From DATEBA01 sp035288045 (lineage in GTDB: Bacteria > Actinomycetota > UBA4738 > HRBIN12): a stretch of 28,801 bases of DNA. Positions within the stretch are counted from its first letter, which is position 1, and every line of letters begins with the position of its first letter. Below, in pieces: positions 1 through 7,177 of this stretch. The position numbers were made by a program, and so were the translations under genes. The notes under the pieces were generated by a model. It was not told where the DNA came from. It saw nothing but the letters and a program-made list of their open reading frames with translations, and ran no database searches. The stretch is from positions 1 to 28,801 of the forward strand of contig DATEBA010000037.1 in NCBI GenBank assembly GCA_035288045.1, given 5' to 3'.

Positions 1-93
1 CGCGAATCATGTCCGCGAGCCGTCGCGGGTAACCCGATTGCTGACTGCCGAATCGTCTTTGGCACACAGGGCCCGGAGGGCAACCTCGGCCGC

Positions 94-1326
94 TCATACG
101 AAGCGCCGGACGGCGACGACGGCGTTCTGGCCGCCGAAGCCGAACGAGTTCGAGATGGCTAGCCGGACGTCGACGTCGCGGGCCTCGTTCGGCACGTAGT
201 CGAGGTCGCACTCGGGGTCCGGCGTGCTGTAATGGATCGTGGGCGGTATCACGCCCTGCTTCACAGCGAGCGCGCAGGCGGCCGCCTCGACCGCGCCCGC
301 GGCGCCGAGCATGTGCCCGGTCATCGACTTGGTCGAGGAGACGGCGACCTCGTGGGCCAGGTCGTCGCCGAAGGCGGCCTTCAGGGCCTTGGTCTCGGAC
401 GCGTCGTTCAGCATCGTCGAGGTGCCGTGGGCGTTGACGTATCCGATGGCGGACGGCTCCTCACCGGCGTCGTCGAGGCACCGCATGATCGCGAGCGCGG
501 CTCCGGAGCCCTTGGGATCCGGCGCCGTGATGTGGAACGCGTCGTCTGATGCCCCGTAGCCAGCGAGCTCGGCGTAGATCCTCGCGCCTCTGGCCTTCGC
601 GCGCTCCTCGCCCTCGAGCACGAGGGTGCACGCGCCCTCCGACAGGACGAACCCGTCGCGCTCGGCGTCGAACGGCCGCGACGCCGTCTCCGGATCGGGG
701 TTCTTGGTCAACGCCTGCATCTGAGCGAACGCGGCAACGGTGAGCGGCAGGGTCGCCGCCTCGGACCCCCCCGCGACGCAAAGATCGACTAGACCGTCCC
801 GCACCATCCGGAACCCCTCGCCGACCGCGTGGGCGCCCGACGCGCACGCCGACACCGTTGCGAAGTTGGGACCGGTCAGGCCCAGGATCATGGCCACGTG
901 ACCCGACGCCGCGTTGCCCATCAGCGCGGGGACCATGAAGGGCGATACGCGGCCGGGTCCGCGCTGCAGCATCACTTGGTGCTGGTCGAGCAACCACTCG
1001 ATCCCCCCGATGCCGGTCGCGATCATCACGCCGGCGCGGTCGGCGGCGACGTCGGGCCTCCCGGCGTCCTCCCAGGCGAGCTTGGCGGCCGCGACCGCGT
1101 ACTGGGAGAAGCGAGCGGTCCGCCGCACCTCCTTGGGATCGAGCCAGTCGCCGGCCTGGAAGTCCGGGACCTCGCCCGCCAGCGTGACGGACAGGTCTGA
1201 TGGATCGAAGTGCGAGATGCGACGGATGCCGTTCCGGCCGGAGGTGAGGCCCGCCCAGAACTCGTCGACCCCGGTGCCCACGGGGGTGACGGGACCGATC
1301 CCGGTGACGACGACCCGCCTCGCCAC
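94..1326 (-). CDS. fabF: 3-oxoacyl-[acyl-carrier-protein] synthase II
   Basis: Elongating ketosynthase of type II fatty-acid synthesis in the cytoplasm. It condenses malonyl-ACP with acyl-ACP. The 410-residue product is the usual FabF length and has the complete Cys-His-His triad: nucleophile Cys161 in VSACASGAHA, His300 in NAHGTST and His338 in STKSMTGH, with Lys333 just before. The C-terminal SNSFGFGGQN motif of the thiolase fold is present. The start is GTG at 1326, giving MARRVVVTGIG, the standard N-terminus of the family. It lies 7 bp after the acpP stop and is the last recognised gene of the minus-strand fab operon. FabF rather than FabB is chosen from the overall motif pattern and the acpP neighbour. 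The 93 bases downstream hold no recognisable gene or clear terminator. Confidence 0.96.
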   Translation of the reverse strand: MARRVVVTGIGPVTPVGTGVDEFWAGLTSGRNGIRRISHFDPSDLSVTLAGEVPDFQAGDWLDPKEVRRTARFSQYAVAAAKLAWEDAGRPDVAADRAGVMIATGIGGIEWLLDQHQVMLQRGPGRVSPFMVPALMGNAASGHVAMILGLTGPNFATVSACASGAHAVGEGFRMVRDGLVDLCVAGGSEAATLPLTVAAFAQMQALTKNPDPETASRPFDAERDGFVLSEGACTLVLEGEERAKARGARIYAELAGYGASDDAFHITAPDPKGSGAALAIMRCLDDAGEEPSAIGYVNAHGTSTMLNDASETKALKAAFGDDLAHEVAVSSTKSMTGHMLGAAGAVEAAACALAVKQGVIPPTIHYSTPDPECDLDYVPNEARDVDVRLAISNSFGFGGQNAVVAVRRFV

Positions 1327-1333
1327 GGCGCCT

Positions 1334-1579
1334 CTATTTGCCGAGCTTGGAGGTGACCAGGTCGACCGCCTGGCCGACGGTCTTCACGCCGTCCATCTCC
1401 TCCTCGGGGATCTCGATGCTCCACTCCTCCTCGAGGGCGAGAACCGCCTCCACGAGGTCGAGCGAGTCCGCGTTCAGGTCCTCGGCGAACCGCGCGTCGG
1501 GCACGACCTGCGCCTCGTCGACCGCGAGCTGCTCCGCGAGGACCTTCCTGACCCTCGACTCGATCTCCGACCGTTCCAT
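1334..1579 (-). CDS. acpP: Acyl carrier protein
   Basis: Small acidic carrier that bears the growing acyl chain on 4'-phosphopantetheine. The 81 residues are typical for AcpP. The attachment site is Ser39 in the NADSLDLVE motif at the start of helix II. The ATG start at 1579 is preceded by a strong ribosome binding site (AAGGAGGA, ending a few bases upstream on the minus strand), the best in the operon, which fits the high amount of ACP a cell needs. It sits between fabG (about 50 bp upstream) and fabF (7 bp downstream). This is the canonical fabG-acpP-fabF order. Confidence 0.97.
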   Translation of the reverse strand: MERSEIESRVRKVLAEQLAVDEAQVVPDARFAEDLNADSLDLVEAVLALEEEWSIEIPEEEMDGVKTVGQAVDLVTSKLGK

Positions 1580-1629
1580 CCGTCCTCCTTGGATCCCGCG
1601 AGCCCAACACCCTACGCGTTGAGCCGCCG

Positions 1630-2361
1630 TTACGCGGTGAGCCCCCCATCCACGGGGATGACCGCTCCGTTCACGTACGAAGCCACGTCCGACATCAGGA
1701 ACCGAACGACCTCCGCGACCTCCTCGAGCGTGGCGGTTCGGCCGAGCGGCGTCTGGTCGACGTACACCGCCCGCGCTTCATCGTTGAGGTGGGAGGTCAT
1801 GTCGGTATCGACGAGCCCGGGGCACACGACGTTGACCGTGATGCCCCGCGAGCCTACCTCGCGCGCGAGCGACTTCGTCAAGCCGACGAGCGCGCTCTTC
1901 GAGGCCGCGTACACGGTCTGGCCGGCGTTCCCGCGGATCGCCACCGCCGAGGACATGTTCACGATCCGGCCCCAGCGGGCCCTCAGCATCCCGCGGAGCG
2001 CGGCCTGCGAGCACAGGAACGCGCCGCGCACGTTCGTCGACATGGTCTGGTTGAACGCGTCGGTGGGGTACTTGAGCAGGAGCCCGTCTTGGGTGAAGCC
2101 GGCGTTGTTCACGAGACCCGTCACCGGACCGAGCCCGTCGATCACCTCGCGGAACGCCTCGGATACGGCGTGGTCGTCGGCGACGTCCAGATGGACCACC
2201 ATCCCAGAGCCGCCCGCAGCCTCGATGGCCTCGAGCGCTTCCTTGGCTTCGAGCTCGCTGGAGCGGTAGCCGACCGCGACCTTCCACCCGCCGCGGGCCA
2301 GGGCCACCGCGGAGGCACGGCCGATACCCCTTGAGCCGCCCGATACCACGGCCACCTTCAC
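1630..2361 (-). CDS. fabG: 3-oxoacyl-[acyl-carrier-protein] reductase
   Basis: NADPH-dependent short-chain dehydrogenase that reduces 3-oxoacyl-ACP in the elongation cycle. Visible motifs are the Rossmann GGSRGIG (residues 8-14), NNAG (85-88), Asn110, and the catalytic Ser138, Tyr151 and Lys155 (YAASK). The start is chosen at GTG 2361 because it overlaps the fabH stop as GTGA, the same junction used at the two preceding gene boundaries of this operon. This gives a 243-residue protein beginning directly with the first beta strand. An in-frame GTG at 2385 would add eight residues and has no better ribosome binding site. Many SDR enzymes share these motifs, so the FabG assignment rests mainly on its place between fabH and acpP. 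Confidence 0.93.
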   Translation of the reverse strand: MKVAVVSGGSRGIGRASAVALARGGWKVAVGYRSSELEAKEALEAIEAAGGSGMVVHLDVADDHAVSEAFREVIDGLGPVTGLVNNAGFTQDGLLLKYPTDAFNQTMSTNVRGAFLCSQAALRGMLRARWGRIVNMSSAVAIRGNAGQTVYAASKSALVGLTKSLAREVGSRGITVNVVCPGLVDTDMTSHLNDEARAVYVDQTPLGRTATLEEVAEVVRFLMSDVASYVNGAVIPVDGGLTA

Positions 2362-3365
2362 GACGTCGGTTCCGGCGCTGTCCACCGCACCAGGTTAGCG
2401 CCCCAGGAGAGGCCCGCCCCGAATGAGGTGAGCAGCACGAGCCCTCCCCTTCGCACGCGGCCGGCACGCCAGGCACGGTCCAGCGCGATGGGGATGGATG
2501 CGGCGGAGGTGTTCCCCACCTCCGCGACGTCGACGACCGCGCGCTCGCCGGTGATGCCGAGGCGCTCGGCTACGCCGTTCATGATGCGCGCGTTCGCCTG
2601 ATGGGGGATCAGAACGTCCACGTCGTCGGGCGTGTAGCCGGACTTCTCCAGAACCTCCCGGCAGGCGTTGGCCATCTCGACGACGGCTCGCTTGAACACC
2701 TCGCGACCCGACGGCATGCGTATCGAGTGGTCCCGTGCCTCCACCGTCTCGCGCGACGCCGGATGCTCCGTCCCGCCTGCCGGTATCAGCAGCGCGTCGG
2801 CTGTTGTACCGTCCGCGCCGAGTACCGAACCGATCACGCCCGGCTCCGGCGACGGGCGCAACACCACGGCACCGGCGCCGTCGCCGAAGAGGACGCACGT
2901 AGAGCGATCGTAGAGGTCCATGACCCTGGACAGGATCTCCGAGCCGACCACGACAACGGTGTCGGCGACGCCGGACTCGATGAATGCCGCGCCCGCGGAA
3001 AGAGCGTAGGAGAACCCGGCGCACGCGGAGTTCACGTCGAACGCCGGACACGAGATGCCGAGCTTCCGCTGAACGTGCACACCCGTCGAGGGGATCGGGG
3101 TGTCGGGCGTGCAGGTGGCGACCACGAGGAGGTCGATCTGCTCGGCCGCGATCGCCGCCGCGTCAAGCGCGTGCTCGGCAGCCTCCCTGGCGAGGTCGGA
3201 GGTTGTCTGCCCCTCCGCTGCGAAGCGGCGCTCCCGGATCCCCGTGCGTTCCCGGATCCACTCGTCACTCGTATCGACGAAGTCCTCGAAGAAGGAGTTG
3301 GGCACGACGCGATCGGGCAGGGCCGACCCCACCCCCACGACGGCGGCGTGCCGCCGCGCCGTCAC
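2358..3365 (-). CDS. fabH: 3-oxoacyl-[acyl-carrier-protein] synthase III
   Basis: Initiating ketosynthase (KAS III) that condenses an acyl-CoA primer with malonyl-ACP. The triad is Cys115 (NSACAGF), His255 (IPHQAN) and Asn285 (VGNTSAAS), and the protein ends shortly after the usual LSWGANLV. The longer open frame reaching 3686 is only the shadow of the upstream gene. The GTG at 3365 overlaps the upstream stop as GTGA and gives 335 residues, the normal family length. The protein starts with the expected strand (HAAVVGVGSALPDRVV). The product probably sets primer choice, and hence straight or branched chains, but specificity cannot be read from the sequence. Confidence 0.95.
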   Translation of the reverse strand: MTARRHAAVVGVGSALPDRVVPNSFFEDFVDTSDEWIRERTGIRERRFAAEGQTTSDLAREAAEHALDAAAIAAEQIDLLVVATCTPDTPIPSTGVHVQRKLGISCPAFDVNSACAGFSYALSAGAAFIESGVADTVVVVGSEILSRVMDLYDRSTCVLFGDGAGAVVLRPSPEPGVIGSVLGADGTTADALLIPAGGTEHPASRETVEARDHSIRMPSGREVFKRAVVEMANACREVLEKSGYTPDDVDVLIPHQANARIMNGVAERLGITGERAVVDVAEVGNTSAASIPIALDRAWRAGRVRRGGLVLLTSFGAGLSWGANLVRWTAPEPTS

Positions 3366-3640
3366 GCTTCGGACCCCTCCGCGGCCTCGATCCAGGCTAC
3401 CGGCTGCCCCGGCTTCACAGGGTCGCCGTCGCGGCCGAGCACGCCTCCCATGCGCCCTTCCATCGGGGCGAGGATAACCACTACCTCGCTTGGCTGTTCG
3501 ATCTTGAGCACGGGCTCGCCCTCCTCCACCCACTCGTGGCCGTCCCGGAACCGCTTGGGGGGAAGCACGCGGAGCTTGCCCTCCGAGGGAGCGACGATGA
3601 GGGCGATCGGCGCATCGTCCGAGGGCCGCCGCTCGGTCAC
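3362..3640 (-). CDS. Biotin/lipoyl-attachment-like domain protein without an acceptor lysine
   Basis: A 92-residue protein with the look of a lipoyl/biotinyl (hammerhead) fold: a first half around VAPSEGKL, then EEGEPVLKIEQPSEVV, then the second half LAPMEGRMGG-GDPVKPGQPVAWIEA, which is the typical P-x-x-G-x-V/GDxVxxGqxL pattern. At the hairpin where true carriers have MKM (biotin) or DKA (lipoate) this protein has QPSEV, so the modified lysine appears to be replaced by Ser (about residue 51). GTG at 3640 overlaps the fabD stop as GTGA, and its own stop overlaps fabH as GTGA, so it is translationally coupled on both sides. What I see is the domain pattern and context. That it is an unmodified structural or regulatory partner of fatty-acid synthesis is inference. 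Confidence 0.72.
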   Translation of the reverse strand: MTERRPSDDAPIALIVAPSEGKLRVLPPKRFRDGHEWVEEGEPVLKIEQPSEVVVILAPMEGRMGGVLGRDGDPVKPGQPVAWIEAAEGSEA

Positions 3641-4569
3641 CCGGCCCCCTCCTCGACGACGCCGGCGGCGAACGCCTTCGCGTCATCGGGTCCGCCTACG
3701 GGGAACGCTCGGGCACCGGGCACGATCCGCTTCGTGAGCTTCGAGAGTACGTCGCCGGGGCCGGCCTCGACGAACGTGGCGAAGCCCGCCTTCCCGAGCG
3801 TCTCCATCGAGCGCTGCCATCGGACCGGCGAAACGACGTGACGGGCGAGAAGGTCGCGGAGCGCCGACGGCTCGCTGATCATCTTGCCGGACACGTTCGC
3901 GACGACGGGGAAGCGGGGCTCGCGGAACTCAATCTCCGCGAGCGCCGCTCGGATGCGCTCGACGGCGGCCTCCATCAGCGGTGAATGGAACGCGCCGGCG
4001 ACCTGCAGCCTGATCGCGCGCGCTCCGCGGCTGCGCGCCTGCTCCTCCGCGCGCCCGATCGCTTCCACGCTTCCCGAGAGCACGACCTGCTTCGGGCCGT
4101 TCTCGTTCGCGACCTGGAGCACGTCGCCTCGTCCGGCTACGTCGCAGATCTCCGCACCCTCCTCGGCCGAGAGCCCTATCAGCGCCGTCATCGTCCCCGG
4201 GCGCTCGTCGCTCGCCGCCTGCATCGCGCGGCCACGCTCGACGACGACGTGAAGTGCCGGTACGAGATCGAGCACGCCGGCGGCGACAAGCGCGGCGAAC
4301 TCACCGAGCGAGTGGCCTGCCGCGGCCTCGATCGCCGCGCCCTCGGCATCGAGCACGGCGAAGGCCGCGAGGTCGCAGGCGAAGAGGGCCGGCTGTGCCA
4401 CCTCCGTCGTCGCGAGCATCGCCTCGTCGTTGCACGACGCAACGAGGTCGAGGTCCACAGCCTCGGAGGCCTGCTCGATGACGGAACGGCTGGCCTCGTG
4501 CTCCATCCACGGATCCGCCATTCCGGCGTGCTGGGATCCCTGGCCCGGAAATAGGACAGCGATCGTCAT
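3637..4569 (-). CDS. fabD: Malonyl-CoA:ACP transacylase
   Basis: Transfers malonyl from CoA to ACP, supplying the extender unit for FabH and FabF. The protein begins with the family signature (VLFPGQGSQ) and has the nucleophile elbow GHSLGE with Ser87 and the partner His195 (GAFHSPLM). It has 310 residues. The ATG at 4569 is chosen over an in-frame GTG at 4617, because a GAAGGG ribosome binding site lies just upstream of the ATG and family N-termini start with this strand. It is the first gene of the minus-strand fab operon. A divergent intergenic region of about 140 bp separates it from mreB, but I find no convincing promoter for fabD there. Confidence 0.95.
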   Translation of the reverse strand: MTIAVLFPGQGSQHAGMADPWMEHEASRSVIEQASEAVDLDLVASCNDEAMLATTEVAQPALFACDLAAFAVLDAEGAAIEAAAGHSLGEFAALVAAGVLDLVPALHVVVERGRAMQAASDERPGTMTALIGLSAEEGAEICDVAGRGDVLQVANENGPKQVVLSGSVEAIGRAEEQARSRGARAIRLQVAGAFHSPLMEAAVERIRAALAEIEFREPRFPVVANVSGKMISEPSALRDLLARHVVSPVRWQRSMETLGKAGFATFVEAGPGDVLSKLTKRIVPGARAFPVGGPDDAKAFAAGVVEEGAG

Positions 4570-4672
4570 CGCGCCCTTCCCCGTGCGCGTCGCGTGACCA
4601 CGGGTCCTAAGACTCACGGCACGGCGGCGCAGTTACAAACGCGCAGGCCGCGAGTGTCGTGACCGGTGCGGG

Positions 4673-4701
4673 TTGCCACTCCCCGGCCCGTCCTGTAGAA
4701 C
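4673..4701 (+). promoter_or_regulatory. Candidate sigma-70 type promoter of mreB
   Basis: TTGCCA at 4673-4678 and TAGAAC at 4696-4701 are separated by exactly 17 bp. Transcription would start near 4708, giving only about six bases of leader before the ATG at 4714. Both hexamers have two mismatches to consensus, so this is a prediction from pattern only. Confidence 0.45.
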
Positions 4702-4713
4702 GACTAGGACCTC

Positions 4714-5796
4714 ATGGCCGAGAGTCGACGATCGTCTGCCGTTACACACGCCCGTTCCGGCGGGCCCGAGGGCGTCCTGGGTCTGCTCGGACGTGACATG
4801 GCCGTCGACCTCGGGACCGCGAATACGCTCGTCTACGTCCGTGGACGCGGCGTCGTCCTGAACGAGCCTTCCGTCGTCGCGATCAACACCCTCACCGGAG
4901 CGATTCTCGCCGTCGGCGCCGAGGCCAAGAAGATGATCGGTCGCACGCCATCGCACATCCAGGCCGTGCGCCCGCTGAAGGACGGTGTTATCGCCGACTT
5001 CGACGTCACCGAGAAGATGCTCCGCTACTTCATCCAGCGCGTACACAAGCGCCGCCTGCTCGCGAAGCCGCGCGTGGTCGTGTGCGTGCCCTCGGGCATC
5101 ACCGGCGTCGAGCAACGCGCGGTCGAGGAAGCCACTATCGCGGCCGGCGCGCGCCGAGCGTACATCGTCGAGGAGCCGATGGCGGCCGCGATCGGCGCGG
5201 GTCTTCCGATCCACGAGCCGACCGGAAACATGGTTGTCGACATCGGCGGCGGCACGACGGAGGTAGCCGTCATCTCGCTCGGCGGGATCGTCACGTCGAC
5301 GTCGATCCGCATCGGAGGCGACGAGCTCGACGAGGCGATCATCCAGCACGTCAAGAAGGAGTACTCGCTCCTGCTCGGCGAGCGGACGTCCGAGGCGATC
5401 AAGCTGGCAATCGCGTCGGTCTTCCCGATGCCCGAGGAGCTGATCGCGGAGATCAAGGGCCGCGACCTCGTCTCAGGACTTCCGAAGACCATCACGATCA
5501 CTGCGGAGGAGGTCCGCCGCGCTGTCGAGGAGCCGGTGAACGCCATCATCGACGCCATCAAGACGACGCTCGACCGGACGCCGCCCGAGCTGGCGGCCGA
5601 CATCATGGACAAGGGGATCGTGCTCACCGGTGGGGGAGCGCTGCTCCGAGGTCTGGACAAGCGGCTCCGGCACGAGACGGGGATGCCCGTGCACATAGCC
5701 GAGGCGCCGCTCCAGGCCGTCGTCCTCGGCTCGGGACGCTGCCTGGAGGAGTTCGAGGTCCTGGCGCGGGTCCTGGTGAGCCCGTCCCGGCGGTAG
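4714..5796 (+). CDS. mreB: Rod-shape-determining actin-like protein MreB
   Basis: Cytoskeletal ATPase that forms membrane-bound filaments and guides lateral wall synthesis with MreC, MreD, RodA and PBP2. The actin-fold nucleotide motifs are present: phosphate 1 DLGTANT (about 31-37), phosphate 2 VVDIGGGTTE and the adenosine motif LTGGGALLRG. The 360 residues are slightly longer than usual because of about 25 residues before the first strand. An internal ATG at 4798 (MAVDLGTANT) is possible. The upstream stretch GLLGRDMAVDLG resembles the usual N-terminal amphipathic segment, so the longer form is preferred. It is the first gene of a five-gene plus-strand operon divergent from the fab genes. 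Confidence 0.96.
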   Translation: MAESRRSSAVTHARSGGPEGVLGLLGRDMAVDLGTANTLVYVRGRGVVLNEPSVVAINTLTGAILAVGAEAKKMIGRTPSHIQAVRPLKDGVIADFDVTEKMLRYFIQRVHKRRLLAKPRVVVCVPSGITGVEQRAVEEATIAAGARRAYIVEEPMAAAIGAGLPIHEPTGNMVVDIGGGTTEVAVISLGGIVTSTSIRIGGDELDEAIIQHVKKEYSLLLGERTSEAIKLAIASVFPMPEELIAEIKGRDLVSGLPKTITITAEEVRRAVEEPVNAIIDAIKTTLDRTPPELAADIMDKGIVLTGGGALLRGLDKRLRHETGMPVHIAEAPLQAVVLGSGRCLEEFEVLARVLVSPSRR

Positions 5797-5803
5797 CCCG
5801 GGG

Positions 5804-6664
5804 ATGGCGTTCAGGAGCAGGGCCCGGAACTCGAGGCTTCTCGTGGTCGTACTGGTCTCGATCTCCCTCATGACGATCACGGTGGACTACCGCCAGGGTG
5901 AGAACGGGCCGCTGGCGGCGGTCGGGCGGGGTGCCCTTGGTCTGATCAGCCCGCTCCAGGAGGCCGTGTCGAGGGTGACCCGCCCCGTCGGGGACTTCTT
6001 CTCGGGACTCGCCGATCTGCCGTCGCTACGGGAGGAGAACGAGCGCCTCCTCGCCGAGCTGGAGGCGGCGCAGACGCAGGCGGCGGCATCCGTGTCGCTT
6101 CAAGCCAGGTACCAGCAGGTCCGTGAAGTCCTGAAGCTCCAGGAGGAACTGAAGCCCGAGTCGGTCGCCGCTATCGTCATCGCCAACGGCATCTCCAACT
6201 CCGAGTGGGTCGTGACGATCGATAAGGGATCCGACGACGGCGTCGAGCAGGGAATGGCGGTCGTGACGCCGGGCTACGCCCTCGTCGGTCACGTCGTGCG
6301 GGCCAGCACGGGCTCTGCCGACGTGCAGCTCATCATCGATCTGGACTCGGCCGTGACGGCTCGCCTGACGTCGAGTCGCAAGACCGGGCAGCTGATCGGC
6401 CGGGGCAACGCGGACCTTCAGATGAGCCTGCTCGACCCCGAGACCGAGATCGACCTGTCGGAGAGTCCCACGGAGATGGTCGAGACGGCGTCGTACAAGG
6501 TCGCCGGCTTCGAGGGGCTGTATCCGCCCGGGATCCTGATAGGAACCGTGTCCCGCGTCCTCGAGAGCCCTGCGGAGCTGGAGCAGTTCGTGACCGTGCG
6601 CCCGGCGGTCGACTTCTCGTCGCTGGAGTTCGTCGTCGTGCTGCGGACCCAACCGGAGGGCTGA
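5804..6664 (+). CDS. mreC: Rod-shape-determining protein MreC
   Basis: Bitopic scaffold protein linking MreB to periplasmic or outer-face cell-wall enzymes. A single membrane segment lies at about residues 10-26 (LLVVVLVSISLMTITV). A coiled coil follows at about 65-105 (LREENERLLAELEAAQTQ), then the beta-rich MreC domain with the typical stretch beginning VIANG and SEWVVTIDKGSDDGVEQGM, and VVTPGYALVGHV. The 286 residues match the family. It begins 7 bp after the mreB stop, and no strong ribosome binding site is visible. Confidence 0.93.
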   Translation: MAFRSRARNSRLLVVVLVSISLMTITVDYRQGENGPLAAVGRGALGLISPLQEAVSRVTRPVGDFFSGLADLPSLREENERLLAELEAAQTQAAASVSLQARYQQVREVLKLQEELKPESVAAIVIANGISNSEWVVTIDKGSDDGVEQGMAVVTPGYALVGHVVRASTGSADVQLIIDLDSAVTARLTSSRKTGQLIGRGNADLQMSLLDPETEIDLSESPTEMVETASYKVAGFEGLYPPGILIGTVSRVLESPAELEQFVTVRPAVDFSSLEFVVVLRTQPEG

Positions 6665-6666
6665 GT

Positions 6667-7170
6667 TTGCGCCGCGCCATCGCCATCGCCCTCCTCATCG
6701 TTATCGCGATCCTGTTGCAGACGACTGTGTTCTCCGAGATTCGCCTGCTGGGCGCGAAGCCGGAGCTCCTCTACCTGCTGACGATCGTGCTCGCGCTGTT
6801 GGATGGCCCGTCCGAGGGCGCGATCGCCGGGTTCTTCGGCGGGATGTCCGAGGACTTCCTGCTCCATCAGCCGAAGGGCATCACCGCGCTCACGCTCACG
6901 CTGCTCGGGTACGCGATCGGCCTTTCCCGTCAGTACATCGTGTCCGCGTCCCCGCTCCTGCCCACGATCCTCGTCGCGGGGGGGACGTTCGTCGGTGCGA
7001 TGTTCCACGGGACCGTCTCGTTCCTCCTAGGCCAGGAGACGCAGTTCGGGTACCTTGTCCGAACCGCCCTGCTCTCCGGACTCTACGGGGCCCTGCTCAC
7101 GCCGCTGGCGTTCCCGTTGATCCGTCGCCTGTCGGAGTACTCGAAGCCCAGACGGGTGGTTCGGTGGTGA
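6667..7170 (+). CDS. mreD: Rod-shape-determining membrane protein MreD
   Basis: Small polytopic membrane protein of the elongasome. The 167 residues contain about five hydrophobic helices, the first at 3-17 (AIAIALLIVIAILLQT), and the typical early TVFSEIRLLGAKPELLYLL followed by a GPSEGAIAGFFGG region. The start is TTG at 6667, two bases after the mreC stop. It is supported by a GGAGG at 6656-6660 with six bases of spacing, whereas the next in-frame starts would remove the first helix. It lies between mreC and mrdA. Sequence conservation in MreD is low, so topology and position carry much of the call. Confidence 0.88.
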   Translation: MRRAIAIALLIVIAILLQTTVFSEIRLLGAKPELLYLLTIVLALLDGPSEGAIAGFFGGMSEDFLLHQPKGITALTLTLLGYAIGLSRQYIVSASPLLPTILVAGGTFVGAMFHGTVSFLLGQETQFGYLVRTALLSGLYGALLTPLAFPLIRRLSEYSKPRRVVRW

Positions 7171-7177
7171 GCGCGCC

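Noticed and set aside
914..2269. A 451-residue plus-strand open frame opposite fabF, acpP and fabG
   Set aside because: It lies wholly antisense to three recognised genes, has low-complexity Ser/Pro/Arg composition and no family motif; long antisense frames are expected at this GC content.
3366..3686. N-terminal extension of fabH in the same open frame
   Set aside because: It is an Arg-rich shadow of the lipoyl-like gene; GTG 3365 overlaps the upstream stop and gives the normal FabH length.
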